DNA of 64,000 nt, taken from NCBI RefSeq assembly GCF_000325745.1, contig NC_019907.1, positions 454,001-518,000 of the forward strand. The letters run 5' to 3'. The position numbers and the translations under genes are program-made. Below the pieces are notes generated by a model that was given only the letters and a program-made list of their open reading frames with translations, was not told the origin of the DNA and did no database searches. This DNA comes from Liberibacter crescens BT-1. Its GTDB lineage: Bacteria > Pseudomonadota > Alphaproteobacteria > Rhizobiales > Rhizobiaceae. Below are positions 28,160-38,710 of the stretch, piece after piece (the stretch's first letter is position 1; the number at the start of each line of letters is the position of its first letter).

Positions 28160-28552
28160 ATGACTGATCCTTTAGGAGATATGTTGACACGTATTCGTAA
28201 TGCATTGGCTCGGCGTAAGTCGTTTGTCTTAGCGCCATATTCTGTTATTCGTTCTAAGGTCTTGGATGTTATGCAAGAAGAGGGTTATATTAATGGATAC
28301 GTTCGAGTTGAATGTGGAAAAGGTAAATATGAGTTAAAGATAGAACTTAAGTATTATAAGGCTAGTCCAGTGATACGTAATCTTAAACGGATATCTAAGT
28401 CAGGTCGGCGTATTTATGTCGCTGTTAAGGATATTCCTCAAGTTTTTAATGGTCTTGGGATTACAATAATTTCTACTTCAAAAGGAGTGATGGCAGACCA
28501 TCAAGCTCGTAAGTGTAATGTTGGAGGAGAGGTCTTGTGTTCTATTTTTTAA
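28160..28552 (+). CDS. rpsH: 30S ribosomal protein S8
   Basis: S8 binds the central domain of 16S rRNA and in enterobacteria represses the spc operon. The 130-residue protein includes DPLGDMLTRIRNA at the start and the C-terminal GLGITIISTSKGVMADHQAR motif. It starts 12 bases after rpsN. Confidence 0.97.
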   Translation: MTDPLGDMLTRIRNALARRKSFVLAPYSVIRSKVLDVMQEEGYINGYVRVECGKGKYELKIELKYYKASPVIRNLKRISKSGRRIYVAVKDIPQVFNGLGITIISTSKGVMADHQARKCNVGGEVLCSIF

Positions 28553-28594
28553 AGTTAAACATTTATTTTGTGTTTTAGTTTTTGGAAGTTTATG

Positions 28595-29128
28595 ATGTCT
28601 CGCATTGGTAAAAAACCTATTCAAATTCCGTCTAATGTTGAGGTTAAGCTTGAAGGTAAGAAAATTACGGCTAAAGGGCCTAAAGGTGAGCTGTTTTTTG
28701 TTGCTGATAATGAAATCAATTTTAATATCCAAGATGGTATGGTAATTGTTAATCCTATTAATAAATCTAACAAAGCTCTGTCTAAGTGGGGAATGTCTCG
28801 TACTATATTAGCAAATATTTTGAAAGGTGTACAGGAAGGCTATGAGCGTAAACTTGAGGTTAGTGGTGTTGGTTATCGCGCTTCTATCTCAGGTAGTAGC
28901 TTGAATCTTTCTTTAGGTTTTTCTCACGAAGTTCTCTATCACCCTCCTGAGGGAATTAATATTTCTGTTCCTAAGCCAACAGAAATATTAATTTTTGGCA
29001 TAGATAAACAAAAAGTTAATCAAGTTGCTGCAGAAGTTCGTAGATATCGCCGTCCTGATCCATATAAAGGTAAGGGTATAAGGCGTGTTAATGAAGTGAT
29101 TGTTCGTAAAGAAGGTAAGAAGAAGTAG
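28595..29128 (+). CDS. rplF: 50S ribosomal protein L6
   Basis: L6 lies close to the factor-binding site of the 50S. I start it at MSRIGKKPIQIPSNVEV (177 residues), as in the family, although nine upstream codons are open. GVGYRASISGSSLNLSLGFSHEV and the final RRPDPYKGKGIRR segment are conserved. Confidence 0.97.
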   Translation: MSRIGKKPIQIPSNVEVKLEGKKITAKGPKGELFFVADNEINFNIQDGMVIVNPINKSNKALSKWGMSRTILANILKGVQEGYERKLEVSGVGYRASISGSSLNLSLGFSHEVLYHPPEGINISVPKPTEILIFGIDKQKVNQVAAEVRRYRRPDPYKGKGIRRVNEVIVRKEGKKK

Positions 29129-29137
29129 GGGTTTTAA

Positions 29138-29500
29138 ATGGCTAGTAGGAGAGAAATTCTTGAACGTCGTGCTAGTCGTGTGCGCCGTAACTTAAAGTTG
29201 GTGTCTAAGGGAAGATTGCGTTTAAGTGTTTATAGATCTTCTAAAAATATATATGCTCAAATCATTGATGATAATTCGAGTTGTACCCTTGTTTCTGCGT
29301 CTAGTTTAGATAAGGATATTCGTAATTCTTTAAATAATGGTTCTAATATTTTTGCTGCTTCTGTGGTAGGAAAGTTAATTGCAGAACGTGCTGTACAATT
29401 AGGTATTAAAGAAGTTAGTTTTGATCGTGGCGCATTTATTTTCCATGGTAGAATTGAGGCTCTTGCAGAAGCAGCTCGTGAAGGTGGTTTAAGTTTCTAG
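29138..29500 (+). CDS. rplR: 50S ribosomal protein L18
   Basis: L18 binds 5S rRNA with L5. The 120-residue protein has [30 protein letters not shown] and the C-terminal [24 protein letters not shown]. It begins nine bases after rplF. Confidence 0.97.
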   Translation: MASRREILERRASRVRRNLKLVSKGRLRLSVYRSSKNIYAQIIDDNSSCTLVSASSLDKDIRNSLNNGSNIFAASVVGKLIAERAVQLGIKEVSFDRGAFIFHGRIEALAEAAREGGLSF

Positions 29501-29560
29501 TTTGATTTAATCTTAATTTTTTTAAGAAAAAGCGCTTTAAAGTAAAGAAGGAATATAAAA

Positions 29561-30133
29561 ATGGCTCAAAAAGAGCGCTCTCAGCGTGAGCATCGTCAAG
29601 ATCGTGAAGAACGAGATGATGAGTTTGTAGATAAGCTTGTTGCTGTTAATCGTGTTGCTAAAGTTGCAAAGGGTGGTCGTCGTTTTGGTTTCGCTGCTTT
29701 GGTTGTTGTCGGTAATATGAAGAATAAGGTAGGTTTTGCCCATGGTACTGCTCGTGAGGTTCCGGAAGCTGTTAGAAAAGCAACAGATTCCGCAAAGCGT
29801 TCTTTAATATATATATCATTGCGTGATGGCCGTACTTTGCATCATGATTGCAAAGGACGTCATGGAGCTGGTAAAGTTTTAATTCGTTCTGCTAAGCCTG
29901 GAACAGGTATTATTGCTGCCGGTCCAATGCGTGCAATATTTGAAACTCTTGGTATTCATGATATAGTTGCTAAATCTACAGGTTCATCTAATCCTTATAA
30001 TATGGTCCGTGCTACTTTTAATGCTCTTAAAGCCCAAGTTCATCCTAGGGATATAGCATCTCAAAGAGGTATAAAGGTTTCAGTTCTTCAATCTAGACAG
30101 GCTATGTTATCAGGTAATACTTTGAAAAAGTGA
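29561..30133 (+). CDS. rpsE: 30S ribosomal protein S5
   Basis: S5 helps decoding accuracy and mRNA unwinding at the entry tunnel. The 190-residue protein has an N-terminal charged extension, then the S5 double-stranded-RNA-like domain with [22 protein letters not shown] near residue 27, and [15 protein letters not shown] in the C-terminal domain. rpmD follows after seven bases. Confidence 0.97.
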   Translation: MAQKERSQREHRQDREERDDEFVDKLVAVNRVAKVAKGGRRFGFAALVVVGNMKNKVGFAHGTAREVPEAVRKATDSAKRSLIYISLRDGRTLHHDCKGRHGAGKVLIRSAKPGTGIIAAGPMRAIFETLGIHDIVAKSTGSSNPYNMVRATFNALKAQVHPRDIASQRGIKVSVLQSRQAMLSGNTLKK

Positions 30134-30140
30134 GAAGTTT

Positions 30141-30335
30141 ATGATAAACAAATCAAGTATAAATAAAATTGTTGTTGAACAGATTGGAAGTCCAGTTCGC
30201 CGTTGTTTTGTTCAGCGTCAGACATTGATTGGTTTGGGCTTAAATAAGATGCATCGTCGTCGTTTATTAGAAGATACAGCATCTGTTCGTGGAATGATAC
30301 GTGCAGTTCAGCATCTTGTTCGTATTGTAGATTAA
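30141..30335 (+). CDS. rpmD: 50S ribosomal protein L30
   Basis: L30 is a small peripheral 50S protein. The 64-residue product contains [10 protein letters not shown] and the family core [27 protein letters not shown]. It sits between rpsE and rplO, as in other proteobacteria. Confidence 0.96.
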   Translation: MINKSSINKIVVEQIGSPVRRCFVQRQTLIGLGLNKMHRRRLLEDTASVRGMIRAVQHLVRIVD

Positions 30336-30351
30336 ATTAGTGGATTTTATA

Positions 30352-30810
30352 ATGAAGTTGAACGAAATTGCTTGTGTTGATGGAGCTTTTAAAAAACGTA
30401 AGCGTTTAGGTAGAGGTATTGGTTCTGGTAGTGGAAAAACTGCTGGTAGGGGGGTTAAAGGCCAGAAATCAAGGTCCGGTGTTGCAGTTAATGGTTTTGA
30501 AGGTGGTCAAATGCCTATATATCGGCGTTTACCTAAGCGCGGTTTTGTTAATGTATTTAAACGTAAATTTGTTCTTGTTTCATTAGGATGTTTACAATCT
30601 GCTATAGATAAAGGAAAAATTGATCCTTCTTTAACTATAGATGCTGTTGTTTTGAAATCAGCTGGAATTATTCGTCGATGTAATGATGGTATTCGTATTT
30701 TGTCTGATGGTAGTTTAAATACAAAGGTAATGCTTCAGGTTTGTGGGGCATCTAAGGCTGCAATTGAAAAAGTTAAAAAAATGGATGGAGAAGTGACTCT
30801 TTCTCCATGA
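30352..30810 (+). CDS. rplO: 50S ribosomal protein L15
   Basis: L15 bridges 23S rRNA domains late in assembly. The start at 30352 gives MKLNEIACVDGAFKKRKRLGRG, as in the family, and 152 residues. The glycine-rich GRGIGSGSGKTAGRGVKGQKSR stretch and GGQMPIYRRLPKRGF are diagnostic. A 130-base gap separates it from secY. Confidence 0.97.
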   Translation: MKLNEIACVDGAFKKRKRLGRGIGSGSGKTAGRGVKGQKSRSGVAVNGFEGGQMPIYRRLPKRGFVNVFKRKFVLVSLGCLQSAIDKGKIDPSLTIDAVVLKSAGIIRRCNDGIRILSDGSLNTKVMLQVCGASKAAIEKVKKMDGEVTLSP

Positions 30811-30942
30811 GTTTTTTAAAGATTTCGGTATTTTTCTTTTAATTTTATGTATAATTTTTTAATACAACTTTTAGCGTAGCATGGTTAAGTGTTATGATGA
30901 ATTTTAAGCTCTTTATTATGTCTTTAATCTTTGGAGTTGTTT

Positions 30943-32283
30943 ATGCCATCTGCAGTGGAGAATTTAGCTTCTAATTTAAGTTTTTCTACTTTTGCCAAGG
31001 CAGATGATTTAAAAAGGAGGCTTTTGTTTACTATTGTCGCTCTTTTAATATATCGTCTTGGTACTCATATACCTTTGCCTGGCATTAATCCAATTGCCTA
31101 TACAAAGGCTTTTCAAAGTAAGGTTGGTGGTATATTTGGATTATTTAATATGTTTTCTGGTGGAGCAGTAGAGCGTATGGCTATTTTTTCTTTAGGTATT
31201 ATGCCATATATTTCTTCATCGATTATTGTTCAACTTATGAGTTCTTTAATACCTTCTCTTGAAATCCTTAAAAAGGAAGGTGAGCAAGGACGTAAGATAA
31301 TTAATCAATATACTCGTTATGGTGCTGTTGTTTTAGGGCTAGTACAAGCCTATGGTATATCAATTGGTTTGCAGAGTGGTAACGGTATTGTTGTATTTCC
31401 GGGAGGTTTTTTTATTTTTTCTACTGTTTTATCCCTTCTTGGCGGTACTATGTTTCTTATGTGGTTAGGAGAGCAGATTAGTTCTCGAGGTGTAGGAAAT
31501 GGTATTTCTCTTATTATTTTTAGTGGTATTGTTGCAGGTCTTCCTTCGGCCTTTATCAATACTCTTGAATTGGGTCGTGTAGGAAGTGTTTCTACTTTTT
31601 TAATTATTGGAATTTTTATACTCGCTGTTTTTATAATTGCTCTTATAGTTTTTGCTGAACGTGCACAGCGTCGTTTGCTAATTCAGTATCCAAAACGTCA
31701 AGTTGGTAATCGTATTTTTCAAGATAATGTGTCTCATTTACCTCTTAAACTTAATAGTGCTGGTGTTATTCCTGCAATATTTGCATCTTCATTGCTGCTT
31801 TTACCTGCTACCATTTCAGGTTTTGTTAGTGCTGCTTCAATGCCAGATTGGTTAAGTAGGATAATTTCTTCTTTAGGTCATGGACATCCTCTTTATATGG
31901 TATTATATGGGATATTAATTGCTTTTTTCTCATTTTTTTATACAGCAATAGTTTTTAATCCAAAGGATACTGCTGATAACTTAAAAAAACATGGTGGTTT
32001 TATACCTGGAATTCGTCCAGGTGAACGTACTGTTGAGTATATTGATTATGTTTTAACACGTATAACTGTTCTTGGAGCTATATATCTTGTTTTTGTTTGT
32101 ATTATACCTGAAGTAATTGTTTCTCATACGGGTATTCCTCTCGCTTTAGGTGGTACATCTCTTTTAATTGTTGTTAGTGTTATACTTGATACTGTTGCTC
32201 AAATACAGGGATATTTAATCGCACAGCAATATGAAGGTCTTATTAAGAAATCAAAGTTACGAAGTGGGAAGAAAAGGCGATGA
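30943..32283 (+). CDS. secY: Protein translocase subunit SecY
   Basis: SecY forms the membrane channel of the Sec translocase with SecE and SecG. The protein has about 446 residues and ten hydrophobic segments. RLGTHIPLPGI before the first periplasmic loop, GIMPYISSSIIVQL, GVGNGISLIIF and the cytoplasmic GIRPGERT are typical. The frame begins earlier with a TTG, but the ATG at 30943 is preferred. Its stop overlaps the adk start (ATGA). Confidence 0.97.
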   Translation: MPSAVENLASNLSFSTFAKADDLKRRLLFTIVALLIYRLGTHIPLPGINPIAYTKAFQSKVGGIFGLFNMFSGGAVERMAIFSLGIMPYISSSIIVQLMSSLIPSLEILKKEGEQGRKIINQYTRYGAVVLGLVQAYGISIGLQSGNGIVVFPGGFFIFSTVLSLLGGTMFLMWLGEQISSRGVGNGISLIIFSGIVAGLPSAFINTLELGRVGSVSTFLIIGIFILAVFIIALIVFAERAQRRLLIQYPKRQVGNRIFQDNVSHLPLKLNSAGVIPAIFASSLLLLPATISGFVSAASMPDWLSRIISSLGHGHPLYMVLYGILIAFFSFFYTAIVFNPKDTADNLKKHGGFIPGIRPGERTVEYIDYVLTRITVLGAIYLVFVCIIPEVIVSHTGIPLALGGTSLLIVVSVILDTVAQIQGYLIAQQYEGLIKKSKLRSGKKRR

Positions 32284-32867
32284 GGATTATACTTCTTGGA
32301 CCTCCAGGAGCAGGAAAGGGAACTCAAGCAAAGCGGTTAACTGAAAAGTTTGCAATTCCTCACTTATCAACGGGTTCAATGCTTCGTATGTCTGTTATGA
32401 ATGACACTGAAGTTGGGAGAAAGGTAAAGCAGCTTATGGAAGCAGGTGATCTTGTCTCAGATGAAGTTGTTAATAAGATGGTGATTGATAGAATAAGGAA
32501 AGTTGATTGTGCAAATGGATTTATACTTGATGGTTATCCTAGGAATATCGAACAAGCTAAGCAACTTGATGTAGCTCTTTCTGAGCTTTCGTCTTGTATT
32601 GATTTTGTTATTAAATTAAGAGTTGATGATAATGCAATGTTAAAGAGGATAGAGAGTCGTGTAGCAGAAACGATGGCAGTTGGAAAACATGTAAGAGCTG
32701 ATGATAATTATAAGCCGTTTTTAAATCGGTTAGTAGAATTTCGTAAGAAAACAGCCTTGCTTTCTGACTATTATCATTCTATTGGGTGTTTATATTGTGT
32801 TGATGGTATGTTAGATGTAGATAGTGTAACTGAACAAATTAATTCTATTTTTTTAAAAGATAAATAA
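32280..32867 (+). CDS. adk: Adenylate kinase, short form
   Basis: The enzyme interconverts AMP, ATP and ADP. The 195-residue protein carries the P-loop GPPGAGKGTQAKRL near residue 7, the AMP-binding HLSTGSMLR and the LDGYPRN motif. It lacks the long LID insertion, as in other rhizobial Adk. It is coupled to secY by a four-base overlap and is followed by a 138-base gap before rpsM. Confidence 0.97.
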   Translation: MRIILLGPPGAGKGTQAKRLTEKFAIPHLSTGSMLRMSVMNDTEVGRKVKQLMEAGDLVSDEVVNKMVIDRIRKVDCANGFILDGYPRNIEQAKQLDVALSELSSCIDFVIKLRVDDNAMLKRIESRVAETMAVGKHVRADDNYKPFLNRLVEFRKKTALLSDYYHSIGCLYCVDGMLDVDSVTEQINSIFLKDK

Positions 32868-33005
32868 TTATTTGTAGGTGTTGATTATTTCAAATATTTT
32901 TTGTTAAATAACAACATAATGCTACTGATTTTTTGAAAATATAGGTTTTTTATGTTTTTGGTTTACTGTTGATCTTTTTAAAAATTTGGAGAAGGAGAAC
33001 TAAGC

Positions 33006-33374
33006 GTGGCACGTATCGCTGGCGTTAATATACCGAGTGCAAAGCGAGTTGTTGTAGCGCTTCGCTATATATATGGTATTGGTCCAAAGTTATCTCAAGA
33101 GCTTTGTGACAAGCTTGGTATATCTTCTGATCGTCGTGTTAATCAATTAACAGATTCAGAAGTTATTAAAATTCGTGAGCTTATTGATCAAAACTATCAA
33201 GTTGAAGGTGATTTGCGTCGAGAAAATTATATGAATATAAAACGTTTAATGGATTTAGGCTGTTATCGTGGAATTCGTCATAGGCGCAATCTCCCTGTTC
33301 GAGGTCAGCGTACACATACTAATGCTCGTACTAGAAAGAGGGCAGATAAAGGGGGAATAGGGAAAAAGAAGTAG
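33006..33374 (+). CDS. rpsM: 30S ribosomal protein S13
   Basis: S13 contacts the 50S and the P-site tRNA. It starts with GTG (encoding [15 protein letters not shown]) behind a strong GGAGAAGGAG stretch. The 122-residue product has YGIG and the basic [22 protein letters not shown]-terminus. It opens the alpha group. Confidence 0.97.
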   Translation: MARIAGVNIPSAKRVVVALRYIYGIGPKLSQELCDKLGISSDRRVNQLTDSEVIKIRELIDQNYQVEGDLRRENYMNIKRLMDLGCYRGIRHRRNLPVRGQRTHTNARTRKRADKGGIGKKK

Positions 33375-33506
33375 TGTGTTTTTTAGTATAAATTTTGAAG
33401 CTTTTTCTACAATCTTCAAAAATTATGTTATAATATGTTATATGTGGGAGAGTTGGTTTGGAGCTTGATTTTATTTTAATAACAAAAGTCGACGAGAGGG
33501 CTATAA

Positions 33507-33896
33507 ATGGCTAAAGAGGTTGTACGTATTCGGCGCCGTGAGCGAAAGAACATAACCTCTGGTGTAGCTCATGTGAATTCTACATTTAATAATACTATGA
33601 TTACAATTACAGATGTTCAGGGTAATACTATTGCTTGGTCATCTGCAGGAGTAAATAATTTTTCTGGCTCTAGAAAATGCAGTCCTTTTGCTGCCCAAGT
33701 TGCTGCTGAAGACTGTGTTCGTAAAGCTCAGGAACATGGTATGAAATCGTTAGAGGTTGAGGTTAGTGGTCCAGGAGCAGGTCGTGAATCTGCTTTGCGT
33801 GCTTTACAGGCTGGCGGTTTTACTATCACATGTATTCGGGATGTAACTATGATAGCCCATAATGGTTGTCGTGCACGTAAAAAACGTCGAGTTTAA
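33507..33896 (+). CDS. rpsK: 30S ribosomal protein S11
   Basis: S11 helps form the platform of the 30S and the E-site mRNA path. The 129-residue protein has [37 protein letters not shown] and the conserved end [11 protein letters not shown]. It lies 132 bases after rpsM. Confidence 0.97.
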   Translation: MAKEVVRIRRRERKNITSGVAHVNSTFNNTMITITDVQGNTIAWSSAGVNNFSGSRKCSPFAAQVAAEDCVRKAQEHGMKSLEVEVSGPGAGRESALRALQAGGFTITCIRDVTMIAHNGCRARKKRRV

Positions 33897-33995
33897 TCAT
33901 CTCTTTGTAAAATATTAACTATTCGCTTTAAAGGCAAGTCTCTTAGAGCTTGGTCGTTACGATTGGATAGTGGCGACTAACAAAAGGCAAGTAAT

Positions 33996-35006
33996 ATGAT
34001 CCAGAAGAACTGGCAGGAATTAATTAAACCAAATAAGGTTGAGTTTACATCGTATGGAAGAACGAGAACAATTTTAGTGGCTGAACCTCTTGAACGAGGT
34101 TTTGGCCTTACACTTGGTAATGCGCTTCGTCGTATTTTATTATCGTCATTACGTGGCTCTGCTGTTACTGCAATCCAAATTGACGGTGTTTTACATGAAT
34201 TTTCTTCTATATCTGGAGTTCGAGAAGATATTACAGATATAGTTCTAAATGTTAAAGAAATTGATTTGAGAATGTCAGGTGATATGGCTAAACGAATGAT
34301 TGTTCGTAAGCAAGGTCCCGGGCAAGTAACAGCAGGAGATATTCAAGTTTCAGGCGATATCGAAGTTCTTAATCCAGATCACGTAATTTGTAATCTTGAT
34401 GACGGTTCTGAAATACGTATGGAATTAGTTGTAAATAATGGGAAAGGTTATGTTCCTGCTGAACAGAATCGTTCTGAAGATGCTCCAATTGGTTTGATTC
34501 CTGTTGATAGTCTTTATTCACCGGTCAAAAAGGTTTCTTATAAGGTTGAAAATACACGAGAAGGACAAGTTCTTGATTATGATAAGTTAAGTATGATAAT
34601 TGATACTGATGGTTCTATTACTGGTGAAGATGCAGTTGCTCTTGCAGCACGTATTCTTCAGGATCAACTTAGCGTTTTTGTAAATTTTGATGAGCCAAAA
34701 AGAGAAGCAGCAGATGAACATGTAGCAGAGCTAGCATTTAATCCTGCTTTATTGAAAAAAGTTGATGAGTTAGAGCTTTCTGTTCGTTCAGCTAATTGTC
34801 TTAGGAATGATAATATTGTTTATATTGGTGATTTGATACAAAAAACTGAAGCAGAAATGCTACGTACAGCAAATTTTGGTCGCAAATCTTTACACGAAAT
34901 TAAAGAAGTTCTTGCTTCAATGGGTTTACACCTTGGTATGGATATACCTATATGGCCACCTGATAATATTGAAGATTTAGCTAAGAGATATGAAGATCAT
35001 TATTAA
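33996..35006 (+). CDS. rpoA: DNA-directed RNA polymerase subunit alpha
   Basis: The alpha subunit scaffolds RNA polymerase assembly and contacts activators and UP elements. The 336-residue protein has the N-terminal assembly domain ([22 protein letters not shown] near residue 32-53) and a C-terminal domain of two helix-hairpin-helix units ([21 protein letters not shown]) near 260-280. It lies between rpsK and rplQ in the normal order. Confidence 0.98.
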   Translation: MIQKNWQELIKPNKVEFTSYGRTRTILVAEPLERGFGLTLGNALRRILLSSLRGSAVTAIQIDGVLHEFSSISGVREDITDIVLNVKEIDLRMSGDMAKRMIVRKQGPGQVTAGDIQVSGDIEVLNPDHVICNLDDGSEIRMELVVNNGKGYVPAEQNRSEDAPIGLIPVDSLYSPVKKVSYKVENTREGQVLDYDKLSMIIDTDGSITGEDAVALAARILQDQLSVFVNFDEPKREAADEHVAELAFNPALLKKVDELELSVRSANCLRNDNIVYIGDLIQKTEAEMLRTANFGRKSLHEIKEVLASMGLHLGMDIPIWPPDNIEDLAKRYEDHY

Positions 35007-35054
35007 TAATTTGATTGATTTACAAAGAATCTTTAAATATAGGAAAATAAGATC

Positions 35055-35471
35055 ATGCGACATTCTATAGATAGGCGAAAATTAAATAGGACCTCTAGCC
35101 ATCGTAAGGTTATGTTTTCTAATATGGCAATATCACTTATTACCCATGAGCAAATTATTACTACTTTGCCAAAAGCAAAGGATTTACGTCCAGTTGTTGA
35201 AAAGCTTGTAACATTAGCTAAAAAAGGAACTCTTCATGCTCGGCGTCAAGCTATATCTAAAATAAGAAATGTAGATGTTGTTACTAAGCTCTTTGATAAG
35301 GTAGCTTTGCGTTATGCTAATCGTAATGGTGGTTATTTACGTATTATGAAACTAGGGTACCGCTATGGAGATAATGCTTCTATGGCTGTTATTGAATTTG
35401 TTGATCGTGATGTATCTTCTAAAGGTGCCGTTGATAGGGATAGAATAAAAAATCAAGAAATATCTTTGTGA
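35055..35471 (+). CDS. rplQ: 50S ribosomal protein L17
   Basis: L17 lies near the tunnel exit. The 138-residue protein starts [24 protein letters not shown] and has the family pattern [16 protein letters not shown]. It is the last gene of the 18.7-kb ribosomal cluster. No clear Rho-independent terminator was found after it. Confidence 0.97.
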   Translation: MRHSIDRRKLNRTSSHRKVMFSNMAISLITHEQIITTLPKAKDLRPVVEKLVTLAKKGTLHARRQAISKIRNVDVVTKLFDKVALRYANRNGGYLRIMKLGYRYGDNASMAVIEFVDRDVSSKGAVDRDRIKNQEISL

Positions 35472-36072
35472 TTTCTATTTGTTTTTTGATAATTAAATTA
35501 CTGATATAATTTTATGGTACTATTATAAATTATATTTTATGCTGTTTTTTAAATTTTTTTATATTTACTATCTTTAAGTATTGTTATCTTTTTTATAACA
35601 TGACGATAATATGTAGTGATTGGTTATTGTTATTATTTTTTATGGAGTAAGAAGCAATTTTCTAATATCTTTTGGGTATTTATTCGTCTTTTTATTTAAA
35701 AATACCGTATTTTTTAGCTTTATTATATACAAATTCTCTAATTTTTTGTAGTGTTGTTTATAGGATAGTGATATTAACAGGAATTGTAACTTTCTGCCAT
35801 TGGCGTTTTTGGTATGTATTATTTACTAAAAGGTAAAGAGAAATAGTTACAATCGATGTTTTTTTAATAACACCCTTTTGTATAACAGCATAGGCGTATT
35901 ATTAATACTTAAGGCAATGTAGTTTTCTCATTTGATAAAGCTTTGTTTATCGTTTTCAACGAAATAAAAAAAATCGTAACTTATTCTTACTAATCAAGAA
36001 GTGGGTACCATTCCTTTAGGGAAAGGCGATATAAGTAGCGAAGCGTTTATTAATCAAAAATTTAATCTTTTG
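35472..36072. other. AT-rich region after the ribosomal cluster
   Basis: About 600 bases with no intact gene separate rplQ from the convergent phosphatase gene. A short open stretch near 35995-36070 (GTIPLGKGDISSEAF) could be a gene remnant, but I cannot assign it. No RNA gene was seen. Confidence 0.45.
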
Positions 36073-36720
36073 TTAGAAAAGTTCTTTATTTTTTATAGTA
36101 TTCCTAGAACTCTGTTCAGTTATAATTGAGGAAATTTTTTGTTGTTCTGATCTGGTATATAGTTTTTTTACTTTTGTAAAGGTTGACTGCATAGCTTGTT
36201 TTTTTGGATAAAGTAATGGAAGGTATCCATAAATAAAGGAAAGTTGATTTTCAGCTTGTGAAGCACTGTCTGATACTATTGTCATTAAATAGAGCGCAGA
36301 TGCTAATCCTGTGCGATCTGCTCCTCCTTTGCAATGTATAAGTAGGGGTTTTGGAGAATTTTTCATCATTTCTATAAGTGTATTTATTTCTTTTGTTGTT
36401 AATTCTCTGAAAGCCGACATACGAAAATTCATAAGATGAATACCTAATTTCTTTGTAATCTGTTCTTCTTCCTGATACCATGGCTGTTCTTTACTTTCAC
36501 CACGGAGATTAATAATAGATTTTATTTTATAATTTTTCCATAAATATGTTATGAGTTGATAATCTGGTTGGGCAGAGCGATAGAGCTCTCCTGTAATAAT
36601 TTCATGAAAGTTGTTATTATAATAATTAACTGCTACATGACTTCCTACATAAAAAGCAGGAAGAAGCATTATCATGAGTAGAGTTATAGATATTTTCTTT
36701 TTAAAGTTTTTTTTAAACAT
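36073..36720 (-). CDS. Membrane-anchored dual-specificity/tyrosine phosphatase-like protein
   Basis: The 215-residue protein has a basic N-terminus and one hydrophobic segment at about residues 10-31, so it is either membrane anchored or exported. The phosphatase domain carries the HCKGGADR signature (His129, Cys130, Arg136), the HCX5R active site of cysteine-dependent phosphatases. The upstream GELYRSAQPDYQLITYL and SIINLRGES strands are typical of the DSP family. The family removes phosphate from Tyr/Ser/Thr or phosphoinositides, and the substrate here is unknown. It lies alone, 66 bases after radC in the same direction, so it could be read from an upstream promoter. Confidence 0.8.
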   Translation of the reverse strand: MFKKNFKKKISITLLMIMLLPAFYVGSHVAVNYYNNNFHEIITGELYRSAQPDYQLITYLWKNYKIKSIINLRGESKEQPWYQEEEQITKKLGIHLMNFRMSAFRELTTKEINTLIEMMKNSPKPLLIHCKGGADRTGLASALYLMTIVSDSASQAENQLSFIYGYLPLLYPKKQAMQSTFTKVKKLYTRSEQQKISSIITEQSSRNTIKNKELF

Positions 36721-36786
36721 CAGATTTTCATTTTAAAAATTTAATAATTATGTATTTTATGTATTTTATGTTTTGTATTCAATATA

Positions 36787-37491
36787 TTATATTAATTTTA
36801 AGCCTTTAAAGCTAATATAATTTGTTTTTCCTATTATAATATGATCATAGACAGTAATTCCAAGGGGTAATATTGTAGATATAATAGTTTGTGTCATTTC
36901 TAAGTCAGCACGTGAAGGACTTGGGTCACCACTCGGATGATTGTGGACAAGAATAATAGAAGTTGCTGAAAGTTCTAAAGACCTACGGACTATTTCACGC
37001 AAATAAACAGGTGTATGATCAACTGTTCCTTTACTTTGGATTTCATTTGAAATAAGAACATGACGTTTATTAAGAAAAAGTATTCGAAACTGTTCACGTT
37101 CCTCATGAGCCATAGTTGCATTGCAGTAATCAAGAACTTTTGACCAAGAGTCAAGTATTTGAGTATCTTTTATTTCGGCTTTTAGCATGCGTTGTGTAGC
37201 TATTGATATTAATTTTAATTCAAAAGCAACGGTCTCTCCAATGCCAGGGACTTCTTGAAGTAAATGTAATGGCGCCCCAAAAACTCCTCCTAAAGTTGAA
37301 AAACGTTTTAAGAGTGCTTTAGCAACAGATTTAGTATCGCGACGTGGAATCAGTTTGAAAAGAATTAATTCGAGAATTTCATAATCAGCCAATGCCATTT
37401 CACCATTTTTCCGCAAACGATCACGTAATCGATCGCGATGGCCAATATAATGTAGTTCATTCATATCCGCAGGCGAAATAGAATTATTCAT
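36787..37491 (-). CDS. radC: RadC family JAB/MPN-domain protein
   Basis: The 234-residue protein combines an N-terminal helix-hairpin-helix region ([18 protein letters not shown] near residue 82) with a C-terminal MPN+/JAMM domain ([19 protein letters not shown] near 182-200). The JAMM residues His, His and Asp are intact, so a zinc-dependent activity is possible. The historical repair function is doubtful in the family. It starts 20 bases after the map stop, so map and radC probably form an operon as in rhizobia. Confidence 0.93.
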   Translation of the reverse strand: MNNSISPADMNELHYIGHRDRLRDRLRKNGEMALADYEILELILFKLIPRRDTKSVAKALLKRFSTLGGVFGAPLHLLQEVPGIGETVAFELKLISIATQRMLKAEIKDTQILDSWSKVLDYCNATMAHEEREQFRILFLNKRHVLISNEIQSKGTVDHTPVYLREIVRRSLELSATSIILVHNHPSGDPSPSRADLEMTQTIISTILPLGITVYDHIIIGKTNYISFKGLKLI

Positions 37492-37511
37492 AGGTTTTGT
37501 TTCTCTTAGTT

Positions 37512-38345
37512 TTAGGTATATTTTTTTTGACTGTGAGGAAAACCTGGTCGTTCTAAGCCAGCTGGTGATAATGTAAAAATTTCATAACCAGTTTTTGTTA
37601 CTCCTATTGTATGTTCGTATTGAGCTGATAAAGAACGATCTCGTGTGACAGCTGTCCAGCCATCTGATAGCATTTTTACATCAGGGAGCCCTAAATTAAT
37701 CATAGGTTCTATAGTAAAGATCATTCCTTCTTGAAAATTCCCTTCAGATTGTAAAGTTGGATCACTGTAATGAAGAATTTCTGGTTTATCATGAAAAACA
37801 TGACCAATTCCATGACCACAAAAAGCTTTTACAACAGAGCAGCGTTCTTTTTCAGCGTATGTTTGTATTGCCTGGCCAATAGATTCAATAGGTGCGTTAG
37901 GTTTGACAGTAGCAATACCTCTACAGAGTGCTTCATAAGTAACTTCTAAAAGCCGTTCTGCTGAACGCTTAATTTTTCCTATTGGATACATGCGACTGGC
38001 ATCACCATACCAGCCATCTAAAACATAAGTAACATCAATATTAACAATATCTCCGTTTTGTAGAGGCTTATCATTTGGAATACCATGACATACAACATGA
38101 TTGATTGAAGTACAGGTTGATTTTTTATATCCTCTGTAGTTAAGAGTTGCAGGAAATGCACCGTTATCTATTCCAAATTTAAATACAAAATAATCAATTT
38201 CATTGGTTGTAATTCCTGGTTTAACAATTTCTACTAAAGAATCCAGACACCGAGCTGTTACTTGGCATGCATTGCGTACGCCTTGGAATTCTTCTGGAGT
38301 ATATAATTTTATGGGGTTTGTCTTTTTTAAAAGATAATGAGACAT
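37512..38345 (-). CDS. map: Methionine aminopeptidase, type I
   Basis: The enzyme removes the initiator methionine from nascent proteins. The 277-residue protein has the five metal ligands in their usual settings: the aspartates of [19 protein letters not shown], the histidine of GHGIGHVFH, and the glutamates of FTIEPMI and YEHTIGV. It is the first gene of a map-radC pair. The region upstream up to 38.7 kb carries no gene. Confidence 0.96.
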   Translation of the reverse strand: MSHYLLKKTNPIKLYTPEEFQGVRNACQVTARCLDSLVEIVKPGITTNEIDYFVFKFGIDNGAFPATLNYRGYKKSTCTSINHVVCHGIPNDKPLQNGDIVNIDVTYVLDGWYGDASRMYPIGKIKRSAERLLEVTYEALCRGIATVKPNAPIESIGQAIQTYAEKERCSVVKAFCGHGIGHVFHDKPEILHYSDPTLQSEGNFQEGMIFTIEPMINLGLPDVKMLSDGWTAVTRDRSLSAQYEHTIGVTKTGYEIFTLSPAGLERPGFPHSQKKYT

Positions 38346-38710
38346 TTTTATATCATTTTCTCTGAATGTATGTGTTTTTTAATTTAAAATGAATCTGAAG
38401 TTTTTAAAAATTTATCTTCTTTTGGCTTTATGCAGTAATTCTGAATAGTTATGTATCTGTTTGTAAAGGAGGTGATATAAAATACTTTTTGAACGTTCTT
38501 TTTTAAGGAATAATAAAAAAGCATAAGTTTTTAGAATCTCAAAAGATTTCATTTGAGTAAAAGCTTTATTCTTTATAGAAGATTTTATCTTCTTTTTTAG
38601 TATTTACGTATTAAGTTTTATCTAAAATAATGGTTAATATAAAACAATACTTTTATATAGTTTAATTTTGTAAGTCTTGAATAACTCTCATCAACTTTTT
38701 TTAGCAATAA
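38346..38710. other. Intergenic region upstream of map
   Basis: No gene was recognised. A perfect Shine-Dalgarno-like AAAGGAGGTGAT at 38465-38476 (plus strand) is not followed by an open frame with a usual start; only a few codons can be read before a stop. The map promoter should lie here. Confidence 0.45.

Noticed and set aside
35995-36115. Open plus-strand stretch before the phosphatase gene
   Set aside because: It has no start codon, partly overlaps the real gene on the other strand and cannot be assigned to a family; kept only as a comment.
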